NCBI RefSeq assembly: GCF_000685315.1
Contig: NZ_ARYM01000001.1
Location: forward strand, 1 to 64,000
Direction of reading: 5' to 3'
Length of the DNA: 64,000 nt
Origin: Hyphomonas polymorpha PS728
GTDB lineage: Bacteria > Pseudomonadota > Alphaproteobacteria > Caulobacterales > Hyphomonadaceae
How positions within the stretch are numbered: the first letter of the stretch is position 1; each line of letters starts with the position of its first letter. The position numbers were made by a program, and so were the translations under genes. This document shows positions 63,388 to 64,000 of this stretch, one piece after another. A model generated the notes under the pieces. The model had not been told where the DNA came from. It did no database searches and worked only from the letters and a program-made list of their open reading frames with translations.

Positions 63388-64000
63388 TTACTCCCGTGTC
63401 TGTTCTGCGCGGGCGACAATATCCGCGCACGGCGCATCCGAGGCTTCGCCCAGTTCGATGAAGGGCAGGGCGGCGAGGCCACCGGTAATACTGCCGAGCA
63501 CGGCCGCCGCCCCGATCTGCAGAACCGTTTCCGGGCCGAGAGCAGACAGCTCCGGCGACCGGAACGTGCCCCCCACCTTAACGTCCACTGCAAGCGTCGC
63601 GAAGGACGGATCCTTGGAGTCAGACTGAACGCTGAGATCGATGGTTTCATTGCCGAGATTTACGTCCCCCGTCACCACCACCAGCCGCTTCTCGGTATCA
63701 AAGAGAACGGGATCGGCCCGCCCTACACCCTCCTGAAGCGCGAGGGAGGCGACCGCGCAGCTTGTCGGCGCATAGGTCTGCTCGCCTTCGTTTTCGTCCA
63801 GCAGCGCAAGCGTGTTGGGAATGTCGAGCGCGGAGGCCTCGGCCACCAGCGCCAGCAACTGCGCGTTCTGCGACCAGAGTGAGACCCGTCCGTCCAGGGT
63901 GGCCGCCGTATCACGGAAGCCATCGCCGCGCCCCTCCAGCTTGAACTCCCCATAGGCGGTGCCGCGCACATAGGGATCGGCGGCAAGATTGTTGAACGGC
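63388..64000 (-). CDS. AsmA-family protein, C-terminal part (5' end outside window)
   Basis: About 203 residues visible; the frame enters from the window edge (PFNNLAADPYVRGTAYGEFK). The C-terminal domain of AsmA-like proteins is seen in LEGRGDGFRDTAATLDGRVS, where repeated-strand segments are typical, then VVTGDVNLGNETIDLSVQSD and VKVGGTFRSPELSALGPETV. AsmA-like proteins form long beta-tunnel bridges for lipid transport or are involved in outer-membrane assembly. A Cys near the end is in SDAPCADI. Confidence 0.82.
   Translation of the reverse strand, partial: PFNNLAADPYVRGTAYGEFKLEGRGDGFRDTAATLDGRVSLWSQNAQLLALVAEASALDIPNTLALLDENEGEQTYAPTSCAVASLALQEGVGRADPVLFDTEKRLVVVTGDVNLGNETIDLSVQSDSKDPSFATLAVDVKVGGTFRSPELSALGPETVLQIGAAAVLGSITGGLAALPFIELGEASDAPCADIVARAEQTRE

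Overview
The window looks like a 64 kb piece of an alphaproteobacterial chromosome. The strongest signs are a circularly permuted two-piece tmRNA gene, an alpha-type SspB, a short adenylate kinase without a zinc LID, a DUF4169 protein, and the alphaproteobacterial order tuf / S10 / spc / secY-adk / rpsM-rpsK-rpoA-rplQ. Outer-membrane lipoproteins, a TonB receptor and a sphingolipid-type lyase would fit a marine Hyphomonadaceae-like bacterium. The family is an inference; the class is well supported.

Layout. Bases 1-15 kb are a nearly complete ribosomal-protein supercluster on the + strand: the end of tuf with its terminator, a TTGACG-type promoter, rpsJ-rplC-rplD-rplW-rplB-rpsS-rplV-rpsC-rplP-rpmC-rpsQ, rplN-rplX-rplE-rpsN-rpsH-rplF-rplR-rpsE-rpmD-rplO-secY-adk, an internal promoter, then rpsM-rpsK-rpoA-rplQ and a terminator. 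From 15 to 33.5 kb follow single genes and short operons: a secreted phosphoesterase, a structured RNA candidate in front of rtcB (RNA ligase), an HD-domain enzyme, a Kazal-domain lipoprotein, short-chain dehydrogenases, a nucleoside transporter, a TSUP permease, a TonB receptor, a GST, a LysR regulator, an sRNA candidate with a CCTCC loop, an unknown GNAT/membrane-protein operon and an esterase. From 33.5 to 45 kb: Dps, aspartate aminotransferase, uvrC, a TetR/MpaB-type oxygenase divergent pair, permuted ssrA, a DUF5671 protein, an UrcA-family protein and a membrane-bound winged-helix regulator. From 45 to 64 kb: GST, S9 peptidase, a nucleotide pyrophosphatase-like phosphodiesterase, a sphingosine-phosphate-lyase-like enzyme, sspB, two hotdog thioesterases, a P450, a three-gene toxin-antitoxin/RusA-like operon, fumC, a CcdAB-type module, small proteins, an Old Yellow Enzyme, a DUF3833 protein and the end of an AsmA-like gene.

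How parts connect. The first 15 kb supply the translation and transcription core, with SecY for export. tmRNA (40 kb) and SspB (51.5 kb) belong to the same ribosome-rescue and ClpXP tag-degradation pathway. RtcB, the RNA upstream of it and the toxin-antitoxin genes suggest a layer of RNA repair and stress response, but this link is inferred. The most interesting unexplained elements are the pseudoknot-capable RNA at 16600-16794, the anti-Shine-Dalgarno sRNA candidate at 29407-29522, the toxin-antitoxin-RusA operon at 54288-55136 and the GNAT/CorA-like-topology operon at 29595-32446.
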